The position numbers were made by a program, and so were the translations under genes. A stretch of 64,000 bases of DNA, taken from NCBI GenBank assembly GCA_964600785.1, contig CAZRKH010000005.1, positions 1 through 64,000 of the forward strand. Direction: 5' to 3'. The notes beneath the pieces were generated by a model, which searched no databases, had not been told where the DNA came from, and was given only the letters and a program-made list of their open reading frames with translations. The stretch comes from M30B53 sp964600785 (GTDB lineage Bacteria; Planctomycetota; Planctomycetia; Pirellulales; UBA1268). Shown here one piece after another: positions 36,458-45,779 of the stretch. How positions within the stretch are numbered: position 1 is the first letter of the stretch; the number at the start of each line of letters is the position of its first letter.

Positions 36458-39232
36458 ATGTCGAACTCTTCGAGCGTGTCGAGTCTTCCGGGTTCATCCG
36501 CTGCCCGGCAAGGCCTGCCTGTGCGGCTCTCCGGCGCGGCGGGATCGCTGGTGGTCGCCCTGCTCGCCGCGGCGATCGCGGTGCTGGTCCTGGTAATCCC
36601 GGCCGCCGCCGAAGAGCAGGCCGCCGAGGCAAAGCCGACGCCGGCTGCCGACGACAAGAGTGAGAACGACGACAAGGCGAGCAGCGGCTCGAAAGCAGCC
36701 GCCTCCGGCCTGCGTGGGAAGTATTCGTCGCTTGTCGAGGATGCCACCACCCTGAAAGGCCTGCTCACGCTCTACCGCAAGGATGACGCGGTGTATGCCG
36801 AAATTCCCAAGGCGATGCTCGGGCGGGAGTTTTTCGTGCTCATCTCGATCGCCCGCGGGATCGGCGAACGCTCCCTGCTCGGCGGCATGAGCTGGGGCAG
36901 CGGCGATGACTGGGTCTGGGAGTTCCGCAAGGTCGACGACACGATCCACGTCGTGCGGCGGAACGTGCGATTTTTCGCCGACAAGGGAAGCCCCGAGGCG
37001 AAGGCGGTCGACCTCGCCTACACCGACAGCGTGCTCTACAGCGTGCCGATCGCGGCCACGAGCCCCTCGGGCGGCCAGCTGATCGATCTTTCCAAGATCT
37101 TCTTCACCGACCTGCCCCGGATCTCGGCCCGACTGCCGGGCTTCTCTTTCGCCAAGGATCGCACCACCTGGGCGAGCGTGAAGGCCTTCGACGACAACGT
37201 TGAGATCGAGGTCGCCGCCACCTACGGCTCCAACGGTTCGATGACGATCGACACCGTGCCCGACAGCCGAGGTGCGACGGTCAACGTGCACTACTCGCTG
37301 AGCCTGCTCCCGCAGAACGATTACACACCGCGGCTGGCCGACGATCGCGTGGGCTACTTCGTGACCGCGCTGAAAGACTTTTCACAGGATGTCGAGGAGG
37401 ACCGCTTCGTTCGCTACATCAACCGCTGGCAGCTGGAGAAGGCCGACCCCGATGCCGAGGTCTCGCCGCCGAAGAAGCCGATCGTGTTTTGGATCGAGAA
37501 GACCGTGCCCTTCGAATACCGGCAGCCGATCCGCAGCGGGATCGAAGCCTGGAACGAGGCCTTCGAGAAGGCCGGCTTCGCGACCGCAATCGAGGTTCGC
37601 CAGCAGCCCGAGGCCACCGACTGGGACCCCGAAGATGTCAACTACAACACCTTTCGCTGGATCACATCAGGCGCCGGCTTCGCCATGGGGCCCTCCCGCG
37701 TGAACCCGCGAACCGGCCAGATTCTCGATGCCGACATCATCTTCGACGCCGACTTTCTGCAGTTTTGGCGGACCCAATACGAGACCTTCACCCCTGCGGC
37801 GTCCACTTCCGGCGAGCGGCTGTTGCTCGCGGCCGGCGGCCATCGGCGGTGCACCGACGACGGCTGCGGCATGGGAGCCTGCCGGCTCTTCGAGGGCCAT
37901 GCCCGGGAGACGGCCATCGCCGCGGCGGCAATCCAGGCGCTCAGGCCGGCGGGGATCTCCGAGAAGGAAAAAGAGAAGCTCGTGCGACAAGGGCTCGAAC
38001 TCGTGGCGATGCACGAGGTCGGCCATACGCTCGGCCTGCGGCACAACTTCAAGGGCAGTGCCCACCTTTCGCTCGCCGAGATCAATGACGTCAGCAAGAC
38101 GAACGAGTCGGGGGCCTCCACGAGTGTGATGGACTACCTGCCGGCGAACATCATGCCCACCGGCCGCACCCAGGGAAACTACTACACGCCGCGGCTTGGC
38201 GGTTACGACCTGTGGGCCATCGAATACGGCTACAAGCCGCTGCCCGGCGGCACGCAGGCCGAGCGGGAGGCGCTGGAAAAAATCGCCTCCCGCAGCGGCG
38301 AGCCGCTGCTCGCGTACGCCACCGATGAAGATACCGAAAGCGACGATCCCGATCCGTTCTCCAACCGCTTCGACCTCGGCAAGGATCCGCTGGAGTTTGC
38401 CAGGGTGCGGGCGGAACTGGTCGCCGAAGTGATGCCGCTTTTTGCCGATCGGCTCGCCGAGAGCGGCGGGTACAAGCGGGTTCGGCAGGCCTTTGGCGTT
38501 TTGCTCGCCGCCCATGGCCGAGCGATGCAGATCGCGGCCCGGCTGGTTGGCGGGCTGGAAACATCCCGCAGCCACAAGAGTGATCCCACGGCCCCGCCAC
38601 CCTTCCGCGTGATTCCGGCCGAGACCCAGCGGGAGGCGGTAACACTGCTTGAAAAGCAGCTCTTCGGCACCGAGCCCTTCGACTTCCCGCCCGAACTCTA
38701 CAACCAGCTGGCCACCACGCCCTGGCTGCACTGGGGCATGTCAAACAGCTCGCGGGCCGACTACCCGGTCCACGATGTGATTCTCTCCTGGCAGGAACGG
38801 GTGCTCGACGACCTGCTCTCCCCGCTGACCCTCTCGCGGATCATCGACAACGAACTGAAGGTCCCGGCCGACGAGGATGCCTTCACCGCCGCTGAGCTGA
38901 TGGACCGGCTGACCGCGGCGATCATCGGCAATCCGGCCACGCTCGAGAAGGGCGACTACACCACCCGCAAGCCTGCGATCCCCAGCCTGCGGAGGGCCCT
39001 GCAGCGGGCCTATCTTGCGAGGCTCTCGGCGATTGCCCTCGGCCGCACCTCCGCCCCGGCTGACTGCGAGGCGCTCGCCTCCTCGCAGCTGCGACAACTG
39101 CTCGCGATGCTTGACGACGCGCTCGGTCGCGAGGATCTCAAGCTCGATGCCTATTCCCGGGCCCACCTCGAGGAGGCCCGCGACCGGATCGACCGGGTGC
39201 TCGACGCCGACATCCTCCAGGCCCGGCCATAG
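36458..39232 (+). CDS. Exported zinc-dependent metalloprotease (DUF4953/DUF5117 type)
   Basis: A 924-residue protein with a signal-anchor-like segment (SLVVALLAAAIAVLVLVIP) and then a low-complexity Ala/Glu/Lys linker. The first domain contains KGLLTLYRKDDAVYAEIP and FFVLISIARGIG, as in DUF5117. The metalloprotease domain has the zinc motif HEVGHTLGLRHNF at about residue 518, an extended metzincin-style HExxHxxGxxH, followed by SVMDYLPANI, the Met-turn. Proteins of this type are secreted in planctomycetes and Bacteroidota; their substrates are unknown. A well-placed ATG and no close neighbour on the strand except the P-II-like gene 58 bases downstream. Confidence 0.9.
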   Translation: MSNSSSVSSLPGSSAARQGLPVRLSGAAGSLVVALLAAAIAVLVLVIPAAAEEQAAEAKPTPAADDKSENDDKASSGSKAAASGLRGKYSSLVEDATTLKGLLTLYRKDDAVYAEIPKAMLGREFFVLISIARGIGERSLLGGMSWGSGDDWVWEFRKVDDTIHVVRRNVRFFADKGSPEAKAVDLAYTDSVLYSVPIAATSPSGGQLIDLSKIFFTDLPRISARLPGFSFAKDRTTWASVKAFDDNVEIEVAATYGSNGSMTIDTVPDSRGATVNVHYSLSLLPQNDYTPRLADDRVGYFVTALKDFSQDVEEDRFVRYINRWQLEKADPDAEVSPPKKPIVFWIEKTVPFEYRQPIRSGIEAWNEAFEKAGFATAIEVRQQPEATDWDPEDVNYNTFRWITSGAGFAMGPSRVNPRTGQILDADIIFDADFLQFWRTQYETFTPAASTSGERLLLAAGGHRRCTDDGCGMGACRLFEGHARETAIAAAAIQALRPAGISEKEKEKLVRQGLELVAMHEVGHTLGLRHNFKGSAHLSLAEINDVSKTNESGASTSVMDYLPANIMPTGRTQGNYYTPRLGGYDLWAIEYGYKPLPGGTQAEREALEKIASRSGEPLLAYATDEDTESDDPDPFSNRFDLGKDPLEFARVRAELVAEVMPLFADRLAESGGYKRVRQAFGVLLAAHGRAMQIAARLVGGLETSRSHKSDPTAPPPFRVIPAETQREAVTLLEKQLFGTEPFDFPPELYNQLATTPWLHWGMSNSSRADYPVHDVILSWQERVLDDLLSPLTLSRIIDNELKVPADEDAFTAAELMDRLTAAIIGNPATLEKGDYTTRKPAIPSLRRALQRAYLARLSAIALGRTSAPADCEALASSQLRQLLAMLDDALGREDLKLDAYSRAHLEEARDRIDRVLDADILQARP

Positions 39233-39290
39233 CGGCCGCCGACCGCCTGCCGCACGGGGCGGTCCACGGCAGATCGGGAAGCCCGCGACC

Positions 39291-39599
39291 ATGAAGCTGA
39301 TCATTGCCGACGTGCCACCGCCGCGGCTCGAGGCGGTCCGCCAGGCGCTCGCGGAGCTGCAGGTGACCCGCATGTCGATTGCCGACGCCCACGGCTACGC
39401 GATGGCCGAGTCCGGCGAGCGGATCACGAGGCGGGTGGTGCTCGAGATCGCGGTCAACGATGACTTTCTGGAGCGGACCGTGGCCACGATTTCCGCAGCC
39501 CTCGAGCCGGCTGTCGCGGCGGGCGGCGGTCTGTTCGTGCTGCCGATCGATGAGTCGGTGCAGCTCTATCGCGGCGTCCGCGGTCCCGAGGCTGTGTAG
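39291..39599 (+). CDS. Divergent P-II-like signalling protein
   Basis: A 102-residue protein with the ferredoxin-like fold of the P-II (GlnB) family: KLIIADVPPPRLEAVRQAL at the start, GGGLFVLPIDESVQL near the end, then RGVRGPEAV, matching the last strand and C-loop of P-II. However, the region of the T-loop is much shorter than in GlnB and lacks the uridylylated tyrosine, and the B-loop is poor (AVAAGGGLFV rather than TGKIGDGKIF). It may bind a nucleotide or be a structural relative. It is 52 bases before an orphan receiver gene. Confidence 0.65.
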   Translation: MKLIIADVPPPRLEAVRQALAELQVTRMSIADAHGYAMAESGERITRRVVLEIAVNDDFLERTVATISAALEPAVAAGGGLFVLPIDESVQLYRGVRGPEAV

Positions 39600-39651
39600 C
39601 CGGTTCGCTGTTGGCCAATCGGGCGGCGGTGTGGTACGACCCCCCTTGGCC

Positions 39652-40038
39652 ATGGAAGACTCCACACATCCGCCGACGACCGTTCGCATCCTGCTCGTCT
39701 CACCAGACCTGATGCTCACCAGCCGTGTGGCCGGTCTCGCCCGCGATCTGCCCGCCCGGGTGGATACGCTGCGGTCGCTGGAGGCCGAGCCATCCGGCGG
39801 CCCCTATGACCTCGTCCTGCTCGACACCGGTTCGATCCAGGGCGATCCGGCGGTGATGCTCACGCGGATCCGGGCGATCCTGGGCAGCTCGCCGGCACCA
39901 ATCGCCGCCTTTGGCCCTCATGTCCACCGCGACCGGCTGGCCCAGGCCCGCGACGCGGGGGCCGACCATGTGGTCAGCCGTGGTGAACTGCTCGGGGGCT
40001 TCACGCCGCTGGTGACCCGCTGGTGCCGCCCGAGCTGA
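39652..40038 (+). CDS. Orphan receiver-like domain protein
   Basis: A 128-residue single domain that follows the receiver fold: VRILLVSPDLMLTSRVAGLA as first strand and helix, YDLVLLDTGSIQ with an aspartate in the phosphoacceptor place, IAAFGPHVHRDRLAQARDAGADHVVSRGEL at the end. The first strand lacks the acidic pair (SPD in place of DD) and the terminal lysine is replaced by an arginine, so it could be a pseudo-receiver. No output domain. Located just downstream of the P-II-like gene, so the two could act together. Confidence 0.65.
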   Translation: MEDSTHPPTTVRILLVSPDLMLTSRVAGLARDLPARVDTLRSLEAEPSGGPYDLVLLDTGSIQGDPAVMLTRIRAILGSSPAPIAAFGPHVHRDRLAQARDAGADHVVSRGELLGGFTPLVTRWCRPS

Positions 40039-40061
40039 TGGGGGCCAAGACTGCGGGCCAC

Positions 40062-41267
40062 TCAGCCCGCCTCGCCGGGGAGTTCATCGAGCACGACCTC
40101 GTCGAGTTCGGTGCCATCGACCGCCTGCCGCAGCAGGAGATAGCCCGCGGTCACCACCGACCAGAAATAGCCCCAGCCAAAGGAGCCCAGGAGCGTCTCC
40201 ACGCAGCGATGCCAGAAGACAAGGGCCCGCAGGCCCACCCCGGCCTGCCGGCTGCCGCCCGCCAGGCCGTCGGAAAGGCCGCCGAGCAGTTCGGCGGTCC
40301 GCTCGTGGCCCATGCCAAAGCTCGTGGCCCACACGGCAAGGGTCGTGGTGGCGTCGGCAAACAGACCCGCCGCGAAAAGTGCCGGCACGAAAACCACTGC
40401 CGCCACCGTCGTGTAGAAGGCGACATGCAGCGGCCGCTGGTAGAGATAGGAGAACGCCGTCGAGATCGCCTGGAAGGCATCACCCCGCTCGACGCCGACC
40501 GCCGCCACCATCAGCGGCCAGCCGGCAACCAGCCCGACCACGAGAATTGCCAGCACCAGTGATCCCAAGAGCACCAGCGGCCAGAGAAAGCCCGCCAAGG
40601 CGAGGCCCCAGTCGGTCCGCATCGCCAGGCCAAGCACCGCGCCGGGCACCGAGAGCAGCAGCACGCCGAGCAACACGAAGGCCATGGCGTTGAAACTCGA
40701 GGGCCACTTGCGGGCCCCGAAACCGATCGCCCCGAGAAAGCCGGGCTGCTCCTCGCCGACGAGCTTGACCGCCACCTGCCGGGTGATCGCGGTTCCGAAA
40801 ACGGCCCAGACCAGCACGACCCACACGATTCGCAGTGTGCTGCCGCCCGCCTCGGCCAGGCTGGCGGTTGGGAGGAAGGGCGTGGCCACGACCATCGCCA
40901 CCGAGGCCAAGGGGGCCGGCAGTCGCCCGAGCAGGCCGCTTGCGTCGGGCAAGGCCCGCCGTGAAGGCATCACCGCAGGCGAGGATGTCTCGGGAAAGGC
41001 GATCGCCTCGGGACTCGACTCAATGATCAGCTCCATCGCCGGATCGACCGCGGCAGTACCCGCCAGACCGAGGGAATCGGCAATCGAAAGGCCGGCCCAG
41101 GTGGCCAGTCCCCCGAGGGCCGCCAACAGGATCACCGTCGGCGAGAAGGCCGCCCCGGCGGCTCGAAAGAGAATCCACCAGGGCAGGGCGTCGGCCCAGT
41201 GGACCTCGTGGACGGGCTGGCCGATCACCGCGGCGGCGTGATCGGGGGGCGGGGATGCTTCGCTCAT
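40062..41267 (-). CDS. Polytopic membrane protein of unknown function
   Basis: A 401-residue protein with about seven to eight hydrophobic segments, among them FSPTVILLAALGGLATWAGL, IVWVVLVWAVFGTAI, FVLLGVLLLSVPGAVLGLA, LVLLGSLVLAILVVGLVAGW and VAFYTTVAAVVFVPALFAAGLF. No transport or enzymatic motif is found. A loop HRCVETLLGSFGWGYFWSV precedes the last helix and an acidic tail (ELDEVVLDELPGE). It follows yacG on the same strand with a gap of about 100 bases. Conserved planctomycete membrane protein is likely, function unknown. Confidence 0.75.
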   Translation of the reverse strand: MSEASPPPDHAAAVIGQPVHEVHWADALPWWILFRAAGAAFSPTVILLAALGGLATWAGLSIADSLGLAGTAAVDPAMELIIESSPEAIAFPETSSPAVMPSRRALPDASGLLGRLPAPLASVAMVVATPFLPTASLAEAGGSTLRIVWVVLVWAVFGTAITRQVAVKLVGEEQPGFLGAIGFGARKWPSSFNAMAFVLLGVLLLSVPGAVLGLAMRTDWGLALAGFLWPLVLLGSLVLAILVVGLVAGWPLMVAAVGVERGDAFQAISTAFSYLYQRPLHVAFYTTVAAVVFVPALFAAGLFADATTTLAVWATSFGMGHERTAELLGGLSDGLAGGSRQAGVGLRALVFWHRCVETLLGSFGWGYFWSVVTAGYLLLRQAVDGTELDEVVLDELPGEAG

Positions 41268-41375
41268 GAGGGGTCTCCAACGGCAGGTTCGTCTCCCTCG
41301 TCCCCGGCGGACGGGCTTGGGGGGAGTATACGGCGCGGCCGGGATTTCGCGAGGAGCCCGCAGAAGCACCCGCAG

Positions 41376-41594
41376 CTAGTCGCCGGCGGTCTCATCCGTC
41401 GATGGGGAGTCGTCGCGAAAGGCCGGCGGCGGCTCCTCATCATCATCGTCACCGTCACGACCCACCGCCGGCACGCCGTAGCCCTCCTCCAACCAGCGAC
41501 CGAGATCGACCAGCCGGCACCGCTCGCAGCAGAAGGGGGGCGTTTCCAGCGCCGCGAGCACCACCGGCTTATGACAGACAGGACAGGAGGGCAT
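41376..41594 (-). CDS. yacG: YacG-type zinc-binding protein
   Basis: A 72-residue protein with a zinc site CPVCHKPV and PFCCERCRLVDLGRWLEEGYGVP, almost a perfect fit to YacG (DUF329). In Escherichia coli YacG binds zinc and inhibits DNA gyrase; here that is inferred from family only. The C-terminal tail is very acidic and differs from typical members. It is the last gene of the proteostasis run and lies 55 bases after the fmdB-like gene. Confidence 0.85.
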   Translation of the reverse strand: MPSCPVCHKPVVLAALETPPFCCERCRLVDLGRWLEEGYGVPAVGRDGDDDDEEPPPAFRDDSPSTDETAGD

Positions 41595-41649
41595 CGATCA
41601 CCTCACAGAGCACGCAAACCGGGCCGCAAACGAATACCGACCGCGCGGC

Positions 41650-41967
41650 TCACGAGTCGGCCGGCTTCGGCTGCGGCTTGGCATCGGACCCCTTCGATCC
41701 ACCGTCAGACTTGCCATCGGAGCCACCCTTCGCCCCGCCGGCCTTGCCGCCGGAGTCGGCCGCCGCCTGCTTCTTGTAGGAATCGCTGCGGTAGTCGGTG
41801 GTGTAAAAGCCGGAGCCTTTGAACATGATCGCGGCACCCGGCCCGATCAGGCGACGGAGCTTTTTCTTACCACATTCCGGACAGGTACGCTTGACCTTGT
41901 CGGTGATCGACTGGAAGAGTTCGAAGGCATGACCGCAGGCATCGCAGACATAGTCGTAGGTGGGCAT
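41650..41967 (-). CDS. FmdB-family zinc ribbon protein
   Basis: A 105-residue protein starting MPTYDYVCDACGHAFELFQSI, the FmdB/CxxC_CXXC_SSSS opening, followed by the second pair CPECGKKKL and GSGFYTTDYRSDSYKK. Family members are small zinc ribbons, sometimes called regulatory proteins, of unclear function. The last 40 residues are Gly/Ser/Lys-rich and disordered. The start overlaps the grpE stop as TGATG, so it is co-translated with the chaperone genes. Confidence 0.85.
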   Translation of the reverse strand: MPTYDYVCDACGHAFELFQSITDKVKRTCPECGKKKLRRLIGPGAAIMFKGSGFYTTDYRSDSYKKQAAADSGGKAGGAKGGSDGKSDGGSKGSDAKPQPKPADS

Positions 41968-42524
41968 CAGCTGTCAGACTCCTTGGCCACGATCACCTGC
42001 GCCGGCCGCACCACGCGGTCGTGCAGGCAGTATCCCCGGTTGGTGACTCCCACGACCTGGCCGGCCGGCACGCCCGGCACGGCCTGCTGCAACACCGCGT
42101 CGTGAACCGCGGGGTCAAAGGCCGCCCCCTCGGTCTCGATCGGCTTGCAGCCGTGGCTTTCGAGCAGCTTCTCAATCTGCTGGGCCGTCATCCGAAAGCC
42201 GTTGAGCAGACTCTCGGTGTCGGTGGAGTTTTCGGCCGCCTCGATGGCCCGCAGCATGTTGTCGTGCACCGGCAGGAGGTCGCGGAGCAGGTCGATCTCC
42301 CGATAGCGAAGGGCTTCCTCGAGTTCACGCCGCGAACGCTTGCGGAAATTGTCGAGTTCGGCCTGCACCCGCAGCAGCCGCTCCTCCGCCTTCTCGAGTT
42401 TGCGGGCGAGCCGGTCGGGCTGCCCGCCCGGCTCCACCTCCTGCCCGGCAGCCTCTTCCTGCCCGGCAAACTCGATCTCCCCGGCATCGATCCCTTCGGC
42501 GTCGTGGTCGTCGTGGCTCGTCAT
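41967..42524 (-). CDS. grpE: Nucleotide exchange factor GrpE
   Basis: A 185-residue GrpE: an acidic N-terminus, a long coiled coil with RLLRVQAELDNFRKRSRRELEE, and the beta domain FDPAVHDAVLQQAVPGVPAGQVVGVTNRGYCLHDRVVRPAQVIV. GrpE releases ADP from DnaK. The gene abuts dnaJ without a gap. DnaK itself is not encoded in the window. Confidence 0.93.
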   Translation of the reverse strand: MTSHDDHDAEGIDAGEIEFAGQEEAAGQEVEPGGQPDRLARKLEKAEERLLRVQAELDNFRKRSRRELEEALRYREIDLLRDLLPVHDNMLRAIEAAENSTDTESLLNGFRMTAQQIEKLLESHGCKPIETEGAAFDPAVHDAVLQQAVPGVPAGQVVGVTNRGYCLHDRVVRPAQVIVAKESDS

Positions 42525-43667
42525 CTACGCTGTCTCCTCGGGATTCTCCCGTGGCTGAAAATAGTCCTTGAGCCTCTCAAAAAAGCTCGTCCGTTTCGGT
42601 GAGACATTCGCCTGCTCCTCGTCGGCGAGTTCCCGAAGCAGCTCCTCGGCACGCGGCGAAAGCGTTTTCGGCACCTCGATGTGAATCTGCACGACGAGGT
42701 CGCCCACGCCGCGGCCGCGAACCTCCGGCATTCCCAGACCCCGCATCCGCAGTGTGGCATCACTCTGAGTTCCGGCGGGAATCTCCAGCGGCTTGGTGCC
42801 GCCGAGTGTCGGCACCTCGATCGTACCTCCCAGAGCCGCCTGGCTGAAGGTGATCGGCACCTCACACAGCAGGTCCTTGCCATGGCGGTGCAGGAAAGGA
42901 TGCTCCTCGACCTCGATCACGCAGTAGCAGTCGCCCGGCGGGCCGCCGGCCGAGCCCGGCTCCCCTTCACCCGCGAGCCGCACCCGCACGTCCTCGTCGA
43001 CACCCGCGGGAATGGTCACCTTCCGCTCGACACGCTCCTCGACAAGACCCTGCCCGCGGCAGGCCGGGCACTTCTGTCGCACGATCCGGCCGGCACCCCT
43101 GCAGGCCGGGCAGGTGGTCTGCATCCGGAACATGCCGGCCGACTGGATCACCTGGCCCTGGCCGCCACAGTAGTCGCACGGCTCGGGGGAGGTGCCCCGC
43201 CGGGCGCCGGATCCCTCGCAGTCGCCGCAGGTTTCGTGCCGCGTGAAGACGACCTGCTTGACGGCGCCCTCGGCCGCCTCCTCGAGCGAGAGCCGAATCT
43301 CGCAGAACACGTCCTTGCCCTTGCGGGGCCTGGTTCCGCGGCGGCGTCCTCCGAACGCTTCGCCGAAAATGCCACCTCCGAAGAGTTCTCCAAAGGCGTC
43401 GAAGATGTCGGAGATGTCGTTGAAGTCGTGGGTGCCGCCCTGCAGCCCGGCATGGCCGTAGCGATCGTAGCGGCCCCTCAGCGACGGGTCGGAGAGCACC
43501 TCGAAGGCCCGGGCCGCCTCCTTGAAGCGGTCGGCCGCCTCGGCGTTGCCGGGATTGCGGTCCGGGTGGTACCGCATCGCGAGTTGGCGGTAGGCGTTGG
43601 TGATCTCCTCCGACGATGCCCGCCGCTCGATCCCGAGCACCTCGTAGTAGTCACGCTCCTGGGCCAT
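42525..43667 (-). CDS. dnaJ: Co-chaperone DnaJ
   Basis: A 380-residue type I DnaJ. The J domain has MRYHPDRNPGN with the HPD motif and ends RYDRYGHAGL. A Gly/Phe-rich stretch (GGGIFGEAFGGRR) follows. The zinc-binding domain has four CxxCxGxG-type repeats (CGDCEGSG, CDYCGGQG, CPACRGAG, CPACRGQG). The C-terminal substrate domains carry VGDLVVQIHIEVP. It delivers clients to DnaK. Lies between groEL1 and grpE on the minus strand. Confidence 0.95.
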   Translation of the reverse strand: MAQERDYYEVLGIERRASSEEITNAYRQLAMRYHPDRNPGNAEAADRFKEAARAFEVLSDPSLRGRYDRYGHAGLQGGTHDFNDISDIFDAFGELFGGGIFGEAFGGRRRGTRPRKGKDVFCEIRLSLEEAAEGAVKQVVFTRHETCGDCEGSGARRGTSPEPCDYCGGQGQVIQSAGMFRMQTTCPACRGAGRIVRQKCPACRGQGLVEERVERKVTIPAGVDEDVRVRLAGEGEPGSAGGPPGDCYCVIEVEEHPFLHRHGKDLLCEVPITFSQAALGGTIEVPTLGGTKPLEIPAGTQSDATLRMRGLGMPEVRGRGVGDLVVQIHIEVPKTLSPRAEELLRELADEEQANVSPKRTSFFERLKDYFQPRENPEETA

Positions 43668-43707
43668 GCCATCTCACGCCTTTCCCCGGCGATCCCGGCG
43701 AGCCGTC

Positions 43708-45327
43708 TCAGCGGACACTCCCCTCGATCCGATGCTTCTTGAGGTCATCCTTCTCGAGGTTCGTCACAAGGGCCTCGGTGGTAAGCATCAGCCCCGCGAT
43801 GCTCGCGGCATTGGTAAGGGCCACTCGCACCACCTTCACCGGATCGATGATGCCCGCCTTGAGCATGTCGACATACTCGCCGGTATTGGCGTCGAAGCCG
43901 ACATTCTTCTCCTTGCGGGCCACCTCGTCGGCGACCACGGAGCCGTCGATCCCGCCGTTGGAGGCAATCTGGCGGATCGGGGCCTCCAGCGCCTTGAGCA
44001 CGATGTTCACACCGGTCCGCTCGTCCCCCTTGGCCTGGGAGGCCGCCTTTTGCACAGCGTCGCGGCACCGCACGAGGGCCACACCGCCTCCCGGCACGAT
44101 GCCCTCTTCGACGGCCGCCCGCGTGGCATGCAGGGCATCCTCGACGCGGGCCTTCTTCTGCTTCATCTCGGCCTCGGTGCCGGCACCGACCGACACGATC
44201 GCCACGCCACCGGTGAGCTTGGCAAGCCGCTCCTGGAGCTTCTCGCGGTCGTAATCGCTCTCGGTCGCCTCGATCTGGTTGCGAATCTGCTGCACCCTCG
44301 CCTGCACGTCAGACGCCTTGCCCGCGCCTTCGACGATGGTGGTCTCGTTCTTGTCGACCGTCACGGTCTTGGCCGTGCCGAGCTGGGAGAGCTCGATGTT
44401 CTCCAGCTTGATCCCGAGGTCCTCGCTGAGCAGCGTGCCGCCGGTGAGCGTTGCAATGTCGCCGAGCATCGCCTTGCGGCGGTCGCCAAATCCGGGCGCT
44501 TTGGCCACGCAGACATTCAGCACGCCACGAAGCTTGTTGACCACGAGTGCCGTCAGGGCATCGCCGTCGACATCCTCGGCGATGATCAACAGCGGCTTGG
44601 CCGCCTGGGCGACCTTTTCGAGAAGTGGCACGAGGTCGCGGAGGCTGGAGATCTTCTTTTCGTGGATCAGGATCAGTGGGTCGGTGAAATGGCAGTCCAT
44701 CTCCGCCGGCCTGTTGATGAAGTAGGGGGACACATAACCCTTGTCGAACTGCATGCCGTCGACGAATCGAACGGTGGTCTCGGTGGTCTTTCCCTCCTCG
44801 ACGGTAATCACACCGTCTTTGCCGACCTTCTGCAGGGCCTCGGCAAGCAGGTCGCCGATCGTGCGATCGTTGTTGGCGCTGATCGCGCCAACCTGAGCCA
44901 CCTCCTCGGGCCGGTCGACCGGCTTGGCGATCTCGATGAGATGCCCCACGGCCGCGGCCACGCCCTTTTCGATGCCGCGGCGGACGGCGGTGGGATTGCT
45001 GCCCGCGGCCACCAGCCGGGTGCCCTCGCGGAAGACCTCGCGGGCGAGCACGGTGGCGGTGGTCGTTCCGTCACCGGCGAGGTCGGAAGTCTTGCTGGCG
45101 ACCTCGTTGACGAGTTTGGCACCCATGTTTTCGAAGCGGTCTTCGAGATCGACCTCCTTGCTGACCGTCACGCCGTCTTTGGTGACCGTCGGCCCGCCGA
45201 ACGACTTGTCGATGATCACATTGTGACCGGTGGGACCCATCGTCACTGCGACGGCATCGGCGAGTTTCTCGACACCCTTGAGCAGTTTGCCGCGGGCGAA
45301 GTCTTCGAAGAGCAGTTGCTTGGACAC
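43708..45327 (-). CDS. groL: Chaperonin GroEL, copy 1 (no GGM tail)
   Basis: A 539-residue GroEL/Cpn60. Conserved segments include VAVTMGPTGHNVIID, KDGVTVSKE, AGDGTTTATVLA, GISANNDRT-type (GAISANNDRTIG), EGIVPGGGVALVR and GIIDPVKVVRVAL. The C-terminus is EKDDLKKHRIEGSVR, without the Gly-Gly-Met repeat normally lining the chamber. Translation starts at GTG preceded by AGGAG at 45337-45341. It follows groES by 89 bases and heads the dnaJ-grpE group. Together with copy 2 this gives two chaperonins in one operon-like arrangement. Confidence 0.95.
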   Translation of the reverse strand: MSKQLLFEDFARGKLLKGVEKLADAVAVTMGPTGHNVIIDKSFGGPTVTKDGVTVSKEVDLEDRFENMGAKLVNEVASKTSDLAGDGTTTATVLAREVFREGTRLVAAGSNPTAVRRGIEKGVAAAVGHLIEIAKPVDRPEEVAQVGAISANNDRTIGDLLAEALQKVGKDGVITVEEGKTTETTVRFVDGMQFDKGYVSPYFINRPAEMDCHFTDPLILIHEKKISSLRDLVPLLEKVAQAAKPLLIIAEDVDGDALTALVVNKLRGVLNVCVAKAPGFGDRRKAMLGDIATLTGGTLLSEDLGIKLENIELSQLGTAKTVTVDKNETTIVEGAGKASDVQARVQQIRNQIEATESDYDREKLQERLAKLTGGVAIVSVGAGTEAEMKQKKARVEDALHATRAAVEEGIVPGGGVALVRCRDAVQKAASQAKGDERTGVNIVLKALEAPIRQIASNGGIDGSVVADEVARKEKNVGFDANTGEYVDMLKAGIIDPVKVVRVALTNAASIAGLMLTTEALVTNLEKDDLKKHRIEGSVR

Positions 45328-45336
45328 GTCGTGGTT

Positions 45337-45341
45337 CTCCT
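45337..45341 (-). promoter_or_regulatory. Ribosome-binding site of groEL copy 1
   Basis: AGGAG on the minus strand, nine bases before the GTG start at 45325-45327. It is one of the few clear Shine-Dalgarno sites in the window and supports the GTG start. Confidence 0.75.
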
Positions 45342-45416
45342 GAATTCTCGCCGCCTCATGGCGGCTGCGTGTGGTCGCCCGGCGGGCGGTTTGGGGGGGA
45401 CGTCCTCTCGGTGCGG

Positions 45417-45716
45417 CTAGTTCATGACCTTCGCGAGAATGTCGCTCTCGCGAAGAATTTTGACCTCGTTGCCGTCGATCTCGATGTCGCTACCGGAGTA
45501 TTTGCCGTAGATCACCTCATCGCCGACTTCGAGCATCATCTCGGCACGCTGCCCGTTCTCGAGCAGGCGGCCAGGGCCGAGGGCCTCGACATGGCCCCGC
45601 TGCGGCTTCTCCTTGGCGCTGTCGGGCAGGACGATGCCGCCGGCAGTCCGCTCCTCCGCCTCAACCGGAGTGACGACAACGCGATCATCGAGGGGACGAA
45701 TCTTGAGGTTCTTCAT
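45417..45716 (-). CDS. groES: Co-chaperonin GroES
   Basis: A 99-residue GroES: KIRPLDDRVVVTPVEAEER, the mobile-loop TAGGIVLPDSAKEK, GRLLENGQRAEMMLEVGDEVIYGKYSGSDI and DGNEVKILRESDILA. It caps the GroEL chamber. The ATG at 45714-45716 has GGAGAA (45725-45730) eight bases upstream. It is downstream of groEL copy 2 and upstream of groEL copy 1, both on the minus strand. Confidence 0.95.
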   Translation of the reverse strand: MKNLKIRPLDDRVVVTPVEAEERTAGGIVLPDSAKEKPQRGHVEALGPGRLLENGQRAEMMLEVGDEVIYGKYSGSDIEIDGNEVKILRESDILAKVMN

Positions 45717-45779
45717 GAATCAGGTTCTCCGTGGAAGTTGGTTCACAACGAAATCGTGTACGAGTGCGACAGCCGACGC

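Noticed and set aside
43666..45420. 584-codon plus-strand frame opposite groEL copy 1
   Set aside because: Shadow of the chaperonin gene with no recognised motif.
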